From: Microbacterium elymi
Lineage (GTDB): Bacteria > Actinomycetota > Actinomycetes > Actinomycetales > Microbacteriaceae
Direction: 5' to 3'
Assembly (NCBI RefSeq): GCF_021582895.2
Contig: NZ_CP091139.2
Span: 992,001-1,056,000 of the forward strand
Length of the DNA: 64,000 bases
Part shown: positions 1-11,380 of the stretch, piece by piece
Layout of the letters: each line of letters begins with the position of its first letter
How positions within the stretch are numbered: the first letter of the stretch is position 1
Made by a program: the position numbers and the translations under genes
Notes under the pieces: generated by a model
What the model was told of the DNA's origin: nothing
The model's database searches: none
Seen by the model: the letters and a program-made list of their open reading frames with translations, nothing else

Positions 1-407
<407 letters not shown>

Positions 408-600
408 TGGGTCCTCCTCAGGACGGTCGTGTAGGGATTCCGGGCACTGGATTGCGACCGGTTCGCTACGGGGATGTCTCTCAGTGTAGTAGAGAGGGTT
501 TGGGTGTTGTGTGTGAAGTTATGAGGGTGTGGATGCCACGGCCGACGCGTCGGCTCGCATCACTGGCTCGACGACCCGGCGGGCCGCGGCATCCGGACGA
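408..600. other. fusA-tuf intergenic region
   Basis: This 193-base gap between fusA and tuf holds no gene. It includes an A+T-richer patch at about 482-530 (minus-strand reading has AACTTCACACACAAC and CTACTACACTGAG) that could carry a separate tuf promoter. The boxes do not fit the TTGACA/TATAAT consensus at normal spacing, so I call no promoter. The only firm signal is the tuf ribosome binding site next to its start. Confidence 0.4.
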
Positions 601-2717
601 TCACTCGCCCTTGTTCTTCTGGATGATCTCCTCGGCCACGGCCTTGGGGACCTCGGCGTAGCTGTCGAACTCCATGGAGTACACGGCCCGGCCCGAGGTC
701 TTCGAGCGCAGGTCGCCGATGTAGCCGAACATCTCGGAAAGCGGGACGAGCGCGCGGATGACCTTGACACCCTGCGCGTCTTCCATCGCCTGGATCTGTC
801 CACGCCGGCTGTTCAGGTCGCCGATGACGTCGCCCATGTACTCCTCGGGCGTGCGGACCTCGACGGCCATGAGCGGCTCGAGGATCACCGGGTTCGCCTT
901 GCGGACGGCCTCCTTGAAGCCCATCGAACCGGCGATCTTGAACGCCATCTCGGACGAGTCCACGTCGTGCGAGGCGCCGTCGTTGAGGATCGCCTTCACG
1001 CCGACCATCGGGTAGCCGGCCAGGACGCCGACCTGCATGGCGTCCTGGAAGCCCTGGTTGGTCGGCTCGATGTACTCGCGGGGGATGCGACCGCCGGTGA
1101 CCTTGTTCTCGAACTCGTAGATCTTCTCGGCCGTGACGTCCATCGGCTCCAGCGCGAACTGGATCTTCGCGAACTGGCCCGAGCCACCCGTCTGCTTCTT
1201 GTGGGTGTAGTCGTGACGCTCGACGGCCCGACGGATCGTCTCGCGGTACGCGACCTGGGGCTTGCCCACGTTGGCCTCGACCTTGAACTCGCGCTTCATG
1301 CGGTCCACGAGGATGTCCAGGTGCAAGCTCGCCCATGCCCTTGATGACGGTCTGGCCGGTCTCGGCGTTCTGCTCGACGCGGAACGTCGGGTCCTCTTCG
1401 GCCAGCTTCTGGATCGCGATGCCCAGCTTCTCCTGGTCGGCCTTGGTCTTGGGCTCGATGGCCACCTCGATGACCGGCTCGGGGAAGGTCATCGACTCCA
1501 GCACGACCGGCTTCTGCAGATCGGCCAGGGTGTCACCGGTCGTGGTGTCCTTCAAGCCGATGACGGCATAGATGTGACCGGCGGTGACCGCGTCGACCGG
1601 GTTCTCTTTGTTGGCGTACATCTGGAAGATCTTCCCGATGCGCTCCTTCTTGCCCTTGGTCGCGTTCAGCACCTGTCCACCCGAGTCGAGGTGACCCGAG
1701 TACACGCGGATGTAGGTGAGACGGCCGAAGAACGGGTGCACCGCGATCTTGAACGCGAGCGCGGCGAACGGCTCGTCGCGGCTCGGGTGGCGCTCGATGA
1801 CCTTCTCTTCGTCCTTCGGGTCGTGCGCCTCGATGGCCGGCACGTCCACCGGCGACGGCAGGTAGTCCACGACCGCGTCCAGCATCGGCTTGCACGCCGC
1901 GGTTCTTGAACGCCGAACCGCACAGCACCGGGTACAGCTCACCGCTGACGGTGAGCTTGCGGACCGCGCCCTTGATCTCGGCAACGGTCAGGCCCTCACC
2001 GCTGAAGTGCTTCTCCAGCAGGTGCTCGTCCGACTCGGCGACGGTCTCGAGAGCTTCTCGCGGTATTCGGCGGCCTTCTCGGCCAGCTCTGCGGGGATCT
2101 CCTGGACCTCGTACTTGGCGCCCATCGTGACGTCGCCCTTGGCGTCGCCGGGCCAGACCAGCGCGCGCATCTCGACCAGATCGACCACGCCGACGAAGTC
2201 GCTCTCGGCGCCGATCGGCAAGCTGCAGCACGAGCGGCTTGGCCTTCAGGCGATTCACGATCGTCGAGACCGTGAAGTAGAAGTCGGCGCCCATCTTGTC
2301 CATCTTGTTGACGAAGCAGATGCGGGGCACGTCGTATTTGTCGGCCTGGCGCCACACGGTCTCGGACTGGGGCTCCACGCCCTCCTTGCCGTCGAAGACG
2401 GCGACGGCACCGTCGAGCACGCGCAGCGAGCGCTCCACCTCGACGGTGAAGTCGACGTGACCCGGGGTGTCGATGATGTTGATCTGGGAACCATTCCAGA
2501 AGCAGGTCACCGCGGCGGAGGTGATGGTGATGCCGCGCTCCTGCTCCTGCTCCATCCAGTCGGTCGTCGACGCGCCGTCGTGCGTCTCGCCGATCTTGTG
2601 GTTGACGCCCGTGTAGAAGAGGATGCGCTCGGTCGTCGTCGTCTTGCCGGCATCGATGTGCGCCATGATGCCGATGTTGCGGACCTTCTTGAGGTCGGTG
2701 AGCACGTCTTGTGCCAC
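601..2717 (-). CDS. fusA: Elongation factor G
   Basis: Ribosomal translocase GTPase. It starts with GTG at 2715-2717 ([21 protein letters not shown]) and ends [10 protein letters not shown]. GTPase motifs [22 protein letters not shown] and NKMDKMG are visible, and the C-terminal domains IV-V contain the H-rich [19 protein letters not shown] segment. Four single-base errors break the frame: extra bases at 1325/1326, 1890/1891 and 2220/2221, and a missing base near 2051. Three of them are GCAGC read as GCAAGC and the fourth is a loss inside GAGCAGC. Correcting all four gives 704 residues, normal for the family. The gene is essential, so the breaks are not biological. It lies between rpsG and tuf in the str operon. 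Confidence 0.96.
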
Positions 2718-2779
2718 GGGATGTCTTCCTTATCGTGTCGAAGTTCTGCGGGCCGGTGACCGGCCCGTCGTCTCGCCGC

Positions 2780-2818
2780 GCTCGCTCAGAGACCGGGCTG
2801 TGCGGTCTCGGAGCGAGC
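2780..2818 (-). other. Strong hairpin between rpsG and fusA
   Basis: The 115-base rpsG-fusA spacer contains an inverted repeat, GCTCGCTC-A-GAGACCG paired with CGGTCTC-G-GAGCGAGC around a 7-base loop. No T tract follows on the minus strand, so a simple terminator is unlikely. It may be an attenuator or an RNA-processing/stabilising stem that sets the fusA-tuf level relative to rpsLG. The structure is seen; the role is inference. Confidence 0.5.
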
Positions 2819-2832
2819 GGGCGAGGATGCTG

Positions 2833-3303
2833 TCACCAGCGGTAGTGGGCGAAGGCGCGGTTCGACTCGGCCATCTTGTGGGTGTCTTCACGGCGCTTGA
2901 CCGCGGCACCCAGGCCGTTCGAGGCATCCAGGATCTCGTTCTGGAGGCGCTCGGTCATCGTCTTCTCACGACGACCCTTGGCGTAGCTGACCAGCCAGCG
3001 CAGAGCCAGCGTGTTGGCGCGGTGGGGCTTGACCTCGACCGGCACCTGGTAGGTCGAGCCGCCGACGCGGCGGCTCTTGACCTCGAGGGTCGGCCGGACG
3101 TTGTCCAGCGCCTTCTTGAGGGTGGCGACGGCGTCCTGGCCGGACTTCGTCCCGACGCCCTCGAGGGCGCCGTAGACGATCGACTCGGCCAGCGACTTCT
3201 TGCCGTCGACGAGGATCTTGTTGACCAGCTGCGACACGATGGGTGCGCCGTAGACCGGGTCGTTGACAACGGGGCGCTTCGGGGCGGGTCCCTTACGAGG
3301 CAT
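2833..3303 (-). CDS. rpsG: 30S ribosomal protein S7
   Basis: Primary 16S rRNA-binding protein of the small-subunit head. The 156-residue product is full length and unbroken: it starts ATG ([18 protein letters not shown]) and ends NRAFAHYRW, with the family signature around [21 protein letters not shown]. The start lies 5 bases after the rpsL stop, with AAGGG as ribosome binding site inside the rpsL end, so the two genes are translationally linked. A hairpin follows before fusA. Confidence 0.98.
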   Translation of the reverse strand: MPRKGPAPKRPVVNDPVYGAPIVSQLVNKILVDGKKSLAESIVYGALEGVGTKSGQDAVATLKKALDNVRPTLEVKSRRVGGSTYQVPVEVKPHRANTLALRWLVSYAKGRREKTMTERLQNEILDASNGLGAAVKRREDTHKMAESNRAFAHYRW

Positions 3304-3308
3304 CTAAC

Positions 3309-3677
3309 TCAACCCTTCTTCGCGCCGTAGCGGGAACGAGCCTGCTTGCGGTTCTTCACGGCCTGGGTGTCCAGGGCGCCGCGGACGATCTTGTAGCGCA
3401 CGCCGGGCAGGTCCTTGACACGACCGCCGCGGACCAGCACGAGCGAGTGCTCCTGCAGGTTGTGGCCCTCGCCGGGGATGTACGCGGTGACCTCGGTGCC
3501 GTTGCGGAGCTTGACACGGGCGACCTTGCGCATCGCCGAGTTCGGCTTCTTGGGCGTGGTCGTGTAGACGCGGGTGCAGACCCCGGCCTGCTGTGGGTTC
3601 GACTTCAGTGCCGGCGCCTTGGTCTTGGTGACCTTCGGCGACCGCCCCTTGCGAACCAACTGCTGAATGGTTGGCAC
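3309..3677 (-). CDS. rpsL: 30S ribosomal protein S12
   Basis: Decoding-centre ribosomal protein of 122 residues, unbroken. It starts GTG at 3675-3677 ([11 protein letters not shown]) with GGAAG just upstream. The two lysines where streptomycin-resistance substitutions occur are present ([13 protein letters not shown] and [11 protein letters not shown]), so the allele looks streptomycin-sensitive. First gene of the str operon; about 300 bases of non-coding DNA precede it. Confidence 0.98.
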   Translation of the reverse strand: MPTIQQLVRKGRSPKVTKTKAPALKSNPQQAGVCTRVYTTTPKKPNSAMRKVARVKLRNGTEVTAYIPGEGHNLQEHSLVLVRGGRVKDLPGVRYKIVRGALDTQAVKNRKQARSRYGAKKG

Positions 3678-3981
3678 GTTCTTCCTTCTCTGTTGTGCTG
3701 CACGGTGACAGCGTCGTGTCTCCCCCGCCGCGTCCGGGCCCTTCCGGGTCTGATCGCTGCGGGCTCACGTGGATCCGCCGGCTCGACGCGAACGCGCCGC
3801 GCTTTGGGAGGTGGATATGCCGTGGGGGTGGCCTGTTCGCAGGCCGTTCCCTGAGAGGTGCGGCTCGTCGTCCCACGCCGTTCCCCCTCACGAGGGCGCG
3901 GTGCAGGGCGCGCGTGAGCGCACACCCGGTCAATGATACGCGTGCGGACGGCATCCGGTCAAACGCGGGGACCGCCCGCGC
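3678..3981. other. Leader region upstream of rpsL
   Basis: A 304-base region between the tail-anchored protein gene and rpsL, both on the minus strand. It should hold the str operon promoter and leader. Weak promoter-like words occur on the minus strand (TTGACC at 3927-3932, GCATATCC near 3815-3822), but no pair matches consensus spacing. No RNA gene or repeat was seen. Confidence 0.4.
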
Positions 3982-4889
3982 TCACGAGGTCGGAAGCGAC
4001 CCGATCAGGACGACCAGGGCCACCGTCAGGGCCGCCACGAGCACCACCACGACCGCTCCCAGCACCACGATCGTGCGCAAGCCGGGAGCGCCGGGTCGCG
4101 GCCGACCGCGCGGGCTCGGCGTCCGGCGCGGGCAGGACCGAGCGCACCGGCTGGGGCGGCGCACGGTCGACGCGGGCCGGCTCGGGCGGGCGCGGCCGAT
4201 AGATCGCCTTCTCGGGCGCACCCCGCTGCGCCGTGCGCGCGCCGGCGGGCGGCAGGGGCGTGGATGCCGGAGCCGGCCGTCGCCGGTGGACGACGAATGT
4301 CTCGTCGGTCACCTCTCCGGTTGCGATCGGGTCGCTCGTGGGCAGCGCGTGTCCGGGGTCCGCGTGTTCGTGGCCGGCGTGCTCGCCGCCCGTCTGTCCA
4401 CGACCTGTGTGTCCACGACCTGTCTGTCCGCGGTCCGTCTTTCCCCTGCGCGGCCGATCCGTCGCGCGCGTGCGATCGTCCGGCTCGTCCAGGGACGGGG
4501 GCCTGGACGCCGGCCCATCCGGCGCACCCGTGTCGTGGCGGCTTGCGGCGACGGACGACCATGGTGTCGTCGTCGGCGTCGTCGGGCAGCACGCTCGCTC
4601 CGCGGCGGTCGGTGATCACCGTGTCGTCGTCCCCGGCACCGGTCGACCAGAGCGACCCGGTGTCGGCGAGCTCTTCGTCCAGCTCGTCGTCGGTCCAGGT
4701 CGAGCGGCGGCGGGCGGGCCCGTCGCCTCCCGTCGCGGCATCCTTCCCCGTCGCCGGCCGGCCGGACCGCCGGGGTGATCCGCGACGCGTCTCATCGAGG
4801 TCATCGGGGTCCGTCTCGCGCGCCGTTCGCCGGCGGACCGGGACGGTGTCGTCGAAGGGCTCGTCCGGGCGCGACCCGTGTCCGGCCAT
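3982..4889 (-). CDS. Tail-anchored, Ala/Pro/Arg-rich protein with repeated acidic-Thr-arginine motifs
   Basis: Not a named family. The start ATG (AGHGSRPDEPFDD) overlaps the TGA of the upstream FHA gene in TGATG. After removing two GCAGC-to-GCAAGC insertions (4543/4544 and 4079/4080) the product has 301 residues. It is low in complexity and ends in one membrane helix (LRTIVVLGAVVVVLVAAL...) with a short SLPTS tail. Four similar motifs stand out: DDTVPVRRR, DDTVITDRR, DDTMVVRRR and DETFVVHRR, i.e. acidic-acidic-Thr-hydrophobic followed by arginines. With a Ser/Thr kinase and an FHA (phosphothreonine-binding) protein in the same cluster, these threonines are plausible phosphorylation/FHA docking sites; that is inference. 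Last gene of the seven-gene cluster. Confidence 0.75.
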
Positions 4890-6457
4890 CAGTCCGTGTC
4901 GCTGGTGACGGACAGCTCCGCGTCGCCGAGCAGGAACCGCTCGACGATCGGCATCGGCCGGCCGGACGCGACCTCGATCTCGGTGCCGTCGACGTCGATG
5001 AGCACGACGCCGTTCGTCGAGTCGAGGTCGGTGATGATCCACGTGCCGTCCCGCAGTTCGAGCCGGGCGTGCGTCTTGGACATGGTCCGCGTCTCGTCGG
5101 CGATCGGCACCAGCTTGCGCGGTCGGGTGCGCCGGGTCGAAGCTCGGCCGCCGGCCGATGATGAGCGTGTCCTTCGCGATCGCGATCGGCGCGCCCAGCG
5201 GCGGCAGCAGCATCCAGGCACTGCGCTTGCGGGCCGCCACGATCGTCTCGTCGAAGGCCGACTCGGCGTCCGGGAGCTCGGGTTCGCCGCGCAGGGACGA
5301 CACCGACGAGCGCGCGGCCATCGGCGCCCCGAGCGCGGGCGCGCCCGCGACGGCCGAGACCTCGCCGGACGTGTCGGAGAACCCGTACGGCTCGGGCGAG
5401 CGCAGCGGCGGCCGGGTGGCCGACGGGGGCGCCCACGGGTCGGCGGGCGCGGACGTGGTGCTCGGCTCGGCGGATCTCATCGGCCCGCCCGCCCGCAGCG
5501 GTCCGGCCGCGTCGACCGGCGCGGCGGAGGATGCTGGGACCGCGGGGGCGGGTTCGGCGACGGATGCCGCGGCCGACCGTGCGGCGTCGGCCCGCGCATC
5601 GGCGGCCGAGACGACCGGCGTCGATCCGGTGAACGGCGCCTGGTGCCGGGCGCGCAGGTCGCCCATCCCGTCGGTGCCGGTGTCGCCGAACGCATCCGGC
5701 GCGATCACCACGGGCTCGCGGGCTGCCGAGCGGGCGGCGGCCGCGCGGGTCGCCGGCGCGGGACCGGCAGCCGACGCCGCGGTCGACCGGGACGCCGGGG
5801 TCAGCGGCACCGAGGTCAGCGGCACCGAGATCAGCGGCGGCGGGACGGGCGGAGGAGACGCCGGCAGCGGGGCGGCGCCCCGACGCCCGCGGCCGATCCT
5901 GCGGCTGCGGCCGGGCCGGGGAGAGACCCTCCGCCAGACGGCGCCGGGGCGAATCCAGACGACGCCGCGCCGGCCCCGCCCGCCGGTTCGCTGCGCCAGG
6001 CAAGAGCCTGCGGGCGCGGCGGCACGCCGTGCGCCGGAGCCGGGGCCCCGGTGCGGACCGGGCCGGCGCGGTGCGCGGCGGCCGGGGATGCCCCGATCCA
6101 GCGGTTCGCAGACCATCCGACCACGCTCGCCCAGACGGGGAACAGGAGCGCGGCCAGCACGGTCATGCCCGCCCCGTAGCCGAAGCCCACGTTGAGCCGG
6201 TGGCACGCGATGATCAGGAAGACGTAGACGACGATCGCCGCCGGCGGGAACAGGAGCAGCAGCATCCACCACCCGCTGACTCCGCCCAGCTCGCAGCGTG
6301 ACGCCGTTGAGGATCGGCACCCAGGCCTTCCACCCTCTTCGCCGGTCTTGCGGAACACGGCCTGCAGGGCCAGGGCGACCCAGACGTAGAACGCCGCGGC
6401 GATCAGCAGGGAGATGAGAACGGACCCGACGGCCGCTGCGATGGCGCTGTCGTTCAT
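4889..6457 (-). CDS. Membrane protein with C-terminal FHA domain
   Basis: About 523 residues after correction. The N-terminus has one helix (residues ~5-28), then a DUF5684-like segment with two or three helices (WWMLLLLFPPAAIVVYV..., ...MTVLAALLFPVWASVV). A long Ala/Pro-rich linker follows, and a C-terminal FHA domain carries the signature LIIGRR, SKTHARL and DLDSTNG that reads phosphothreonine. Just before the FHA domain is FDETIVAARKR, the same acidic-Thr motif as in the downstream protein. Breaks: a lost base near 6333, a two-base loss near 6296, a lost base in a G run at 5869-5872, and an extra base at 5115/5116 (GCAGC). The start ATG overlaps the upstream stop (ATGA), so translation is probably coupled. 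Probably a membrane reader of the cluster kinase. Confidence 0.85.
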
Positions 6458-8971
6458 GGTTGGGCGGGCGCCGCGTGCTGTGCGCGCCCCCTCCTCTCGG
6501 TACTGGGGATGATCCGCGTGCGGCCGGGGTCGCGACGCTGCCGGGTCCGCGGCGCGAGGCCGCGGACGAACGACTTCAACGATACGGCGGCCAGGACCCT
6601 GCGCCATAGGGGGACGGATGCCGCGAGTCCGCGGCGCTCCTCCTCCACGATCGACCACACCCGGGTGGCGTCCTGGTCGGTGGCCGCCTCGTCGGAGAAG
6701 ACCGCGCGGTCGGTCTCGACGGCCAGGACCGCGCCGCGCGGCGTCGCGTAGACGGCGGCCAGCTCGCTGCGGGTCTGCATGGTCGGTGCGGGCAGGCCCG
6801 CGTCCACCGCGGCATCCACATACTCGTCCCAGCCCCCGGCGACCTGCTCGGCCGGGGTGGCGGCGGTGCGGCGTGTGCGGCGGCGGACGGTCTTGGCGAT
6901 CACGATCGCGAGGAACGGCCCGGTCACCAGCAGCAGTCCGAGTGCGGCGATCCCGGCGATGCGCAGCGACGCCCAGAGGGCGGCCAGTCCCTGCTCGTCG
7001 TCGCGCGGCGGGGCGGCGTCGTCCGATTCCTGTCGCGTCGGGTCGGGCGGATCGACCTGCTGCGCCGTCTGCGGCCGCACGTCGGTGGGGTTCTCGGGAT
7101 CGCGCTGGCGGGTGACGGTGTTCTGTGCGCCCTCGGTGTGCTGCGGGTGATGTCGATGGGCACCCACTGCCCGGACGCCGAGCGGACCTCGGTCCACGCG
7201 GTGATGGTGCCGCCGGTGCACACGCCCTCGGCGCACAGCGGCACGCCGGTGTCCGGGCCGCTCAGCCGGGCGCCGACCACGACCCGCGCCGGGAAGCCCA
7301 GCTCTTCGGCGATCAGGGCGACCGCGACGGAGAACTGCTCGTCGTCTCCGGTCGCGGCCACCAGCGAGGCGCTGTCGGTGTCGGCCTGACGGGCCAGCAG
7401 CTGCCCGGAACATGGTGTCGATGCGGGCCAGCGAGTGCCCCGAGGCACTGGGCTGGAACACATAGCCGGCGCCCAGCGGCTTCATCCAGTCGGCGCCGGC
7501 GGCGGGCACCGCGAGGGCGTGACTGAGGTAGCCGCGCTCGCGGAGTCGCTGCACCAGCGTTGCCAGACCGGCGCCGCCGGTGCCGGCATCCTGCTTCTCG
7601 ATCCACGTCTTCACGCTCTCCGGCACATCCACTGCCGGATCCGCGCCGGGCGCGCGCAGGCTCTCCACCGCCGGCAGCCGCGGCACCGTCGCGGCGACCT
7701 CGAACTGCTCGCCCTTGGCGACGTCGTCGATCTGCACGCCCGCCTCGGCCGCCGCGTCGTAGTAGAACGCGTCGGCGCGGGATGCCGCATCCGCCCCCTG
7801 GAAGCGCACCGACTCCAGCGACCCGAACGTGGGCAGCCAGATGCCGCGCAGCCCCTCGATCCCGATGCGCACGGTCGACGGCGTCCCGGCGGCCGCGGGC
7901 AGCCGCGCCGGAACCCGGACGAACTGCCCGCCGCTCCCGTCCGCGGCCACCCGGTAGGACACCCCGTCGTAGGCCGAGAGGGTGGCCAGGCGGATCCGGT
8001 CCGGCAGCGGACCGTCCACGGCGGTGACGGTGAACAGCGGCGCGGTCACCGCACCGTCGGCGAAGTTGGCGCGGTAGTCGCTCAGCGGCGTGACGGCCTG
8101 GCTGATCGCCTGGTCGGGCCCGGCACCGGTGCGCAGCACGTCGCGGGTGCGCCCCTCGGCGATCGCCGGTCCGACGACCGCGCCCAGGACGACCGCCACG
8201 GCGACCATGCCGGCGGCCAGCCCCGCCCGACGGATGTCCGAGCCGGACCGGCGGCGCGAGATCCGCACGCGAGTGGCGGCGGCGCGGCGCAACGCGGCGC
8301 GGCGCCAGGCGGCGACCCGCCAGGACATCCACGCCAGCGACAGCGTCAGCGCGAGCGCGCCGCAGGCGATCTCGCGCGGGGACGGCACCACGAGCACGCC
8401 GAGCGTGATCGGGGCGCTGGTCACCGAGCGGCCGAACAGCAGCCCGAACGAGGTCATGGCCATCCCGACGGCGGCGGCCGCGGTGCCATACCGCTCCGGT
8501 CTCCAGGCCAGGCGCAGCACGGCCAGCGTGCCCCACTCGAACACGACCAGGGCGGGGACGAGGAGGTTGCGGTACGTGCCGACCGGCAGGTCGACGGTGA
8601 CCAGGTCCTTCCATCCGGTCACGATGCCGACGAGCAGATCGCGCAGGGATGTCAGCAGCCCGGCCGCATCGGCGGGCGGCACCGCGACGGTCAGTCCGAG
8701 GACGACGAACAGGACGCCCGCGGCCGCCACCGTCGCCCATCCCGGCCAGCGCCACAGTGTCGCAAGCCGTGGAGACGACCATCGCGGCCAGGACGGCGAG
8801 TGCGGCCAGCAGCAGAAAGCGCACGTCGGCGTACACCGGCCAGGCGGCGAGGGCCGCCACGGCCGCCATGCCGATGGCGTAGGCGGTGCCGGCCGCGACG
8901 TGCGGCGTGCGCAGGGCCGCAGCATCCGGCGCTGCGAACAGGGGGCGGCGCGCGCGCGATGAGGCGGTCAT
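6454..8971 (-). CDS. TgpA-like membrane transglutaminase-fold protein, catalytic Cys/His absent
   Basis: About 838 residues after correction. The first third is a bundle of hydrophobic helices (DUF3488/TgpA type); an extracytoplasmic transglutaminase-like core lies at about residues 520-610, then a single helix (IAGIAALGLLLVTGPFLAIV, ~665-690) and a cytoplasmic tail. Where active enzymes have a Cys before EQF, this one reads TGDDEQFSVAVAL; where they have His-Ala-Trp it reads TITAWTEV. Only the Asp segment (PIDITPQH) is kept, so it is probably a non-enzymatic binding or scaffolding fold. Breaks: extra base at 8764/8765, extra base near 7404, lost base near 7148. It overlaps both neighbours by ATGA, the usual order being MoxR-DUF58-TgpA. 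Confidence 0.88.
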
Positions 8972-10397
8972 GCCGGCGCCTCCGCCCCGGAGAACGACGC
9001 GGTCTGCGTTCCGCGCAGGAGCAGACCGGGCAGGTCGGCCAGCAGCCCGACGGTCATCACGGTCAGCTCGCCGAGCGGTCGGGTGCGCGGGGGCGCCTTC
9101 TCGTCGCACACGACCGCCACCACCGCGGTCGAGGACGAGAACGCGAGGGCGGCCTGCCGCAAGCCCGAGGGCGTCGTGCCCGACCCGCACACCACGAATG
9201 CGAGGGAGAGGGTGTCGGACGCCTCCACCGTCAGCCGGCACACTTCGGACAGCGGCATGGTGTGCTCGAACGAGTTCAGCCGGGAGAAGCCGTCCAGCAG
9301 TCCGCGGGGCGTGCCCGCCTGGATCATCTCGATCGATCGCATCCGCCCCCGCACCACGCGCGGGATCTCGGCGCCGGTGACAACGTCCAGGTCGCGGCCG
9401 TCGCGCAGGGCCTGCACTGCGAGGGACGCGGCGATGCTCACCCCGAGTTCGAACTCGTCGGGTGACGCGTACTCGTCGCGTTCCAGGCTGAGGATGACCG
9501 CGAGCCGCGAGCGCCGGGTCTCTTCGAACTGGCGCACCATCAGCCGCCCGGTCTTGGCCGTCGACTTCCAGTGGATCTGCCGCCGGGCATCGCCCGGCAC
9601 GTATTCGCGGATGGCGTGGAACGACATGTCGGCGTCGACGAGCCGTCGGCTGGAGCGGCCCTCGAGGTCGCGGATCAGGCCGGCACTGGTGGAGGGCACG
9701 GCCTCGGTGCGCGGATGCACGTAGATCTCGTGCCGCTCGTCCCATTCGTGCTCGCGGCGCAGCGCTCGACCGGGTCGGTGCGCACCGCCGTCGGCGGGCC
9801 GACCGTGATCACGCCGCGCGGCAGCGCCGGGATGTCGATGGGCTGGGCGACGTCGTGCCCGGGGCGCAGCGGCACGCCCAATTCGACCAGGCCGTCGCCG
9901 ACCGGCAGGTCGAGGCGCCCGGGCAGGGCGGTGCGGGTGCCCACGTTGCGGATGATGATGTGCCCGGCGAGCGGATCGCCGGCGACCACGCGTTCGTGGG
10001 CCAGGTGGACCGACACGTCGTATCCGCGCGCACCGAACAGGAACGGGATGCTCATCACCAGCAGCGCGAGCGACGCGAGCCCGGCCAGCAGCGCCTCGAC
10101 CCAGCCGAACACCCACCCCAGGGTGAGGCCGATCGTGGCCAGGAACAGCACCAGCCACCCCGCGGGGTTGACCGTCTGACCCAGCCATCGGCCGGCGACC
10201 AGCGCCGCGGCGTGCACGTGTCGTGCTCCGCTCAGCGTCGTCACGACCGCGCCCACGATCCACCCGCGCTGCTCGGCGGCCACGCGCGTGCGCACCGTCG
10301 TCGTGCCGTCGGTCGCGCCGAAGGTGCCCGTGAGGGTGGCCCCCTCGGGCATGACCGGCCGGCCAGTGCGGGTCAGACTGCGGACGGATCGGCTCAT
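8968..10397 (-). CDS. DUF58 domain protein
   Basis: About 476 residues with one lost base near 9772 beside CGCTGCGC. Two adjacent helices (about residues 65-110) anchor a cytoplasmic DUF58 region. The hallmark REYVPGDARRQIHWKSTAK sits near residue 260, preceded by DRHE/ERHEIYVHPRT-type sequence. DUF58 proteins have a von Willebrand A-like fold and are regularly encoded next to MoxR AAA+ ATPases, which are thought to act on them as chaperones. The start ATG overlaps the MoxR stop and its own stop overlaps the TgpA-like start. Confidence 0.88.
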
Positions 10398-11359
10398 GCG
10401 TCCTCGCGCTGACTGGGCGGTGGCACGTCGAGCAGCACCTGCCCGATCACCGCTTCGGGGGTGACCCCGTCGAACTCGGCCTCGGGGTGCAGGATGAGCC
10501 GGTGCGAGAGCACCGCGACGGCGAGCGCCTTCACGTCGTCGGGTGTCGCGTAGGTGCGGCCCTGGGCGATCGCCCGGGTGCGGCTCGCCCGGGTCAAGGC
10601 GAGGGCGCCGCGGATGCTGACGCCCAGCCGGACCTGGTCGGCCGAGCGGGTGGCATCCACCAGTCGCGCGATGTAGTCGAGCACGAGGGCGTTCGCATAC
10701 ACGTCACGGGCCAGGTCGGCCATGCTCACCAGCGTCTGCGGGGTCACGATCGGGTCGAGCTGGGCGGTGGGCACCGCGGCACCGTCGAGGATGCGCACGG
10801 TGGCGGCGTGATCGGGGTATCCGAGCGAGGTCTTCAGCAGGAACCGGTCGAGCTGCGCCTCGGGCAGCCGGTAGGTGCCGGCCTGCTCGACCGGGTTCTG
10901 GGTGGCGATCACCAGGAACGGGACGCCGACCGCGCGCGTGACCGCGTCGATCGTGACCCGGCCCTCTTCCATGACCTCCAGCAGCGCGGCCTGGGTCTTG
11001 GGGCTGGCGCGGTTGATCTCGTCGGCCAGCACGATGTTGGCGAACACCGGGCCGGCGTGGAACTCGAAAGCGCCGGTCTTCTGGTCGTACACGGTGATGC
11101 CGGTGATGTCGCCGGGCAGCAGGTCGGGAGTGAACTGGATGCGGGTGTTCGTGCCCTGCACGGACTGCGCCAGCGCCCGCGCCAGCGACGTCTTGCCGGT
11201 GCCGGGGACATCCTCGAGCAGGACGTGGCCGTCGCTGAGCATCGCGGTGAGCACGAGATCGATCACGTGCCGCTTGCCCAGCACGGCGTGCTCCACGTTG
11301 TCGGCGAGCGCGCGGAACGTGTCGGCGAACCACGTGGCCCGTTCCTGAGGGATCGTCAT
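10394..11359 (-). CDS. MoxR-family AAA+ ATPase
   Basis: 321 residues, unbroken, start ATG (TIPQERATWFADTFRALAD). Walker A is EDVPGTGKTSLARALA near residue 55, Walker B LADEINRASPKTQAALLE, and sensor/arginine region ATQNPVEQAGTYRLPEAQLDRFLL. MoxR proteins are cytoplasmic chaperone-like ATPases that activate or assemble partner protein complexes, often with VWA/DUF58 partners; here the DUF58 gene follows with a stop/start overlap. It begins 21 bases after the giant Ig-like gene, so it sits inside the same transcription unit. Confidence 0.93.
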   Translation of the reverse strand: MTIPQERATWFADTFRALADNVEHAVLGKRHVIDLVLTAMLSDGHVLLEDVPGTGKTSLARALAQSVQGTNTRIQFTPDLLPGDITGITVYDQKTGAFEFHAGPVFANIVLADEINRASPKTQAALLEVMEEGRVTIDAVTRAVGVPFLVIATQNPVEQAGTYRLPEAQLDRFLLKTSLGYPDHAATVRILDGAAVPTAQLDPIVTPQTLVSMADLARDVYANALVLDYIARLVDATRSADQVRLGVSIRGALALTRASRTRAIAQGRTYATPDDVKALAVAVLSHRLILHPEAEFDGVTPEAVIGQVLLDVPPPSQREDA

Positions 11360-11380
11360 TCAGTTCTCCTGTCGAGGTGG

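Noticed and set aside
601..2717. fusA, rpoB and rpoC as pseudogenes or as genes using programmed frameshifting
   Set aside because: Frame breaks are single-base, share the GCAGC motif, and occur in many unrelated genes; correction gives exact family lengths. No slippery sequence or stimulatory structure recurs at the sites.
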